A DNA stretch of 64,000 nucleotides from Maniola hyperantus. Taxonomy: Eukaryota; Arthropoda; Insecta; Lepidoptera; Nymphalidae. This document shows, one piece after another, positions 63,003 to 64,000 of the stretch. The position numbers were made by a program, and so were the translations under genes. The notes beneath the pieces were generated by a model. That model searched no databases. It saw only the letters and a program-made list of their open reading frames with translations, and was not told where the DNA came from. How positions within the stretch are numbered: the first letter of the stretch is position 1; every line of letters starts with the position of its first letter. Location of the stretch: positions 3,967,157 through 4,031,156 of the forward strand of contig NC_048561.1 in NCBI RefSeq assembly GCF_902806685.2, written 5' to 3'.

Positions 63003-63298
63003 AGGTTGGTTACCTTGTGTCACAGACAAAGATGTACTTTCTGTCCACAGACAGATGTTGCCATTATATTTACCTTAGCTATAATTACCTTTCGCGCAAG
63101 TGGGTAACTTTCGCGACAAGTATGATTGTTCCTTTCGACCGAATTCCGACCACGGCGGCGCGGGCGGTCTATCTCAATGCTGAGACTAGCTAATAATTAC
63201 AGTACCTATAGCCGGCAAGAATATGAGATTTCGGCTTTGTAGAGCGTTCTCTATAAATTTTTTATTTTATTCAATTAAACTTTAACAAGTATTTTTAG

Positions 63299-63668
63299 GG
63301 TTCCGTACCTCAAAAGGAAAAACGGAACCCTTATAGGATCACTTTGTTGTCTGTCTGTCTGAAGAAACCTACAGGGTACTTCCCGTTGACCTAGAATCAT
63401 GAAATTTGGCAGGTAGGTAGATCTTATAGCTGACATTTGGGGAAAAATCTGAAAACCGTGAATTTAGGGTTAGATCGCACAAAAAAAATTAAATTGTGGT
63501 CATGAACTAATAATTTCTATTTACAATATTCGAAGTAAGATAACTATATCAAGTGGGGTATCATATGAAAGGGCTTTACCTGTGCATTCTAAAACAGATT
63601 TTTATTTATTTTTATGCATCATAGTTTTTGAATTATCGTGCAAAATGTCTAAAAAATACGACCCGGTT
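63299..63668 (+). repeat. Family G repeat, 3' end lost
   Basis: GGGTTCCGTACCTCAAAAGG start; stops in aaaaatacgaccc, where the fragment tgcatctaccactagttcgg of a retroelement tail begins. Confidence 0.7.
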
Positions 63669-63727
63669 TTTGAATCGTCAGATGCATCTACCACTAGTTC
63701 GGAATGCCTTTCCTACCGAATAAAGTG

Positions 63728-63906
63728 TAGTGCGCGACAGGTCGAGATGGCAATCGGGGAATGATGCGGGGGGGACGCTCCGCACTCCCGCACTATCCCG
63801 TCACTATCACGTCACCCGAGCTATCCCGCACCGGGTTAGCGCGGGGACTGTACGGGTGTGCGGGGCGTTCCCTCCCCGACTGCCATCTCGACCTGTCGCG
63901 TTCGTA
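63728..63906. mobile_element. Foldback MITE family F, complete
   Basis: GCGCGACAGGTCGAGATGGC and GCCATCTCGACCTGTCGCG arms; longest GC-rich centre of the family copies (cccgcactatcccgtcacta). Confidence 0.75.
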
Positions 63907-64000
63907 TAGTACAGGTAGGTACATACATCAAAAAACTCCGAAGTGCTATCGATTCAAAAAATTTTTTCGTCTTTCCACGCAGTCGCGGAGACATAAAATT

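Overview
The window is repeat-rich insect DNA, almost certainly from a moth or butterfly. The evidence is the mix of repeats: short Helitron-type elements with TC...CTAG ends and a CGCGGACGAAGTCGCG hairpin next to CTAG, RTE-like LINE tails ending in (GATGAT)n, tRNA-derived SINEs whose tails end in GATGATGATG, and many foldback MITEs. No bacterial or viral gene organisation is seen. No complete host protein-coding gene was found.

Layout. 1-15 kb: decayed LINE 3' ends (one with an in-frame 54-bp tandem expansion at 802-1184), Helitrons, SINEs, foldback MITEs and a CpG-rich 594-bp inverted-repeat element (4313-4906). 15-18.2 kb: a 708-bp insertion between 17-bp direct repeats, an inverted partial copy of it at 17.7-18.1 kb set in an (ATTCT)n tract, and a GC-rich stretch that looks like a LINE 3' UTR. 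18.2-24 kb: mixed SINE, Helitron and MITE copies. 24187-30326: the only intact gene, the 1808-codon gag-pol ORF of a complete BEL/Pao LTR retrotransposon. Its 230-bp LTRs are identical by eye, it has a 5-bp target duplication (AGATG), and it sits inside an older repeat. 30.5-31.2 kb: a foldback MITE holding a LINE insertion and a hAT MITE, each with its own target duplication. 32-51 kb: alternating RTE fragments, about 0.43-kb GGGTTCCGTACC repeats, SINEs, Helitrons and foldback elements. 51.4-54.6 kb: the one sizeable stretch with little recognisable repeat. Its CpG-rich part (about 52.4-53.3 kb) ends on the minus strand in a GTAAGT splice donor and may be a first exon and promoter of a host gene. 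54.6-64 kb: repeats again.

The BEL/Pao element is the only locus that appears able to express a full protein set for its own movement (Gag-like domain, protease, reverse transcriptase, RNase H, integrase). All LINE remnants are 5'-truncated or disabled. The SINEs, Helitrons, MITEs and the GGGTTCCGTACC repeats carry no coding capacity and would depend on enzymes supplied from elsewhere. Target duplications and interruptions give a relative order of many insertions. I did not find a convincing new cellular system. The most unusual items are the uncharacterised element family at 15.0/17.7 kb, the candidate first exon near 52.4 kb, the 34.6/61.4 kb segment copy and several near-perfect hairpins. 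All class names come from reading the sequence and have not been checked against a repeat library.
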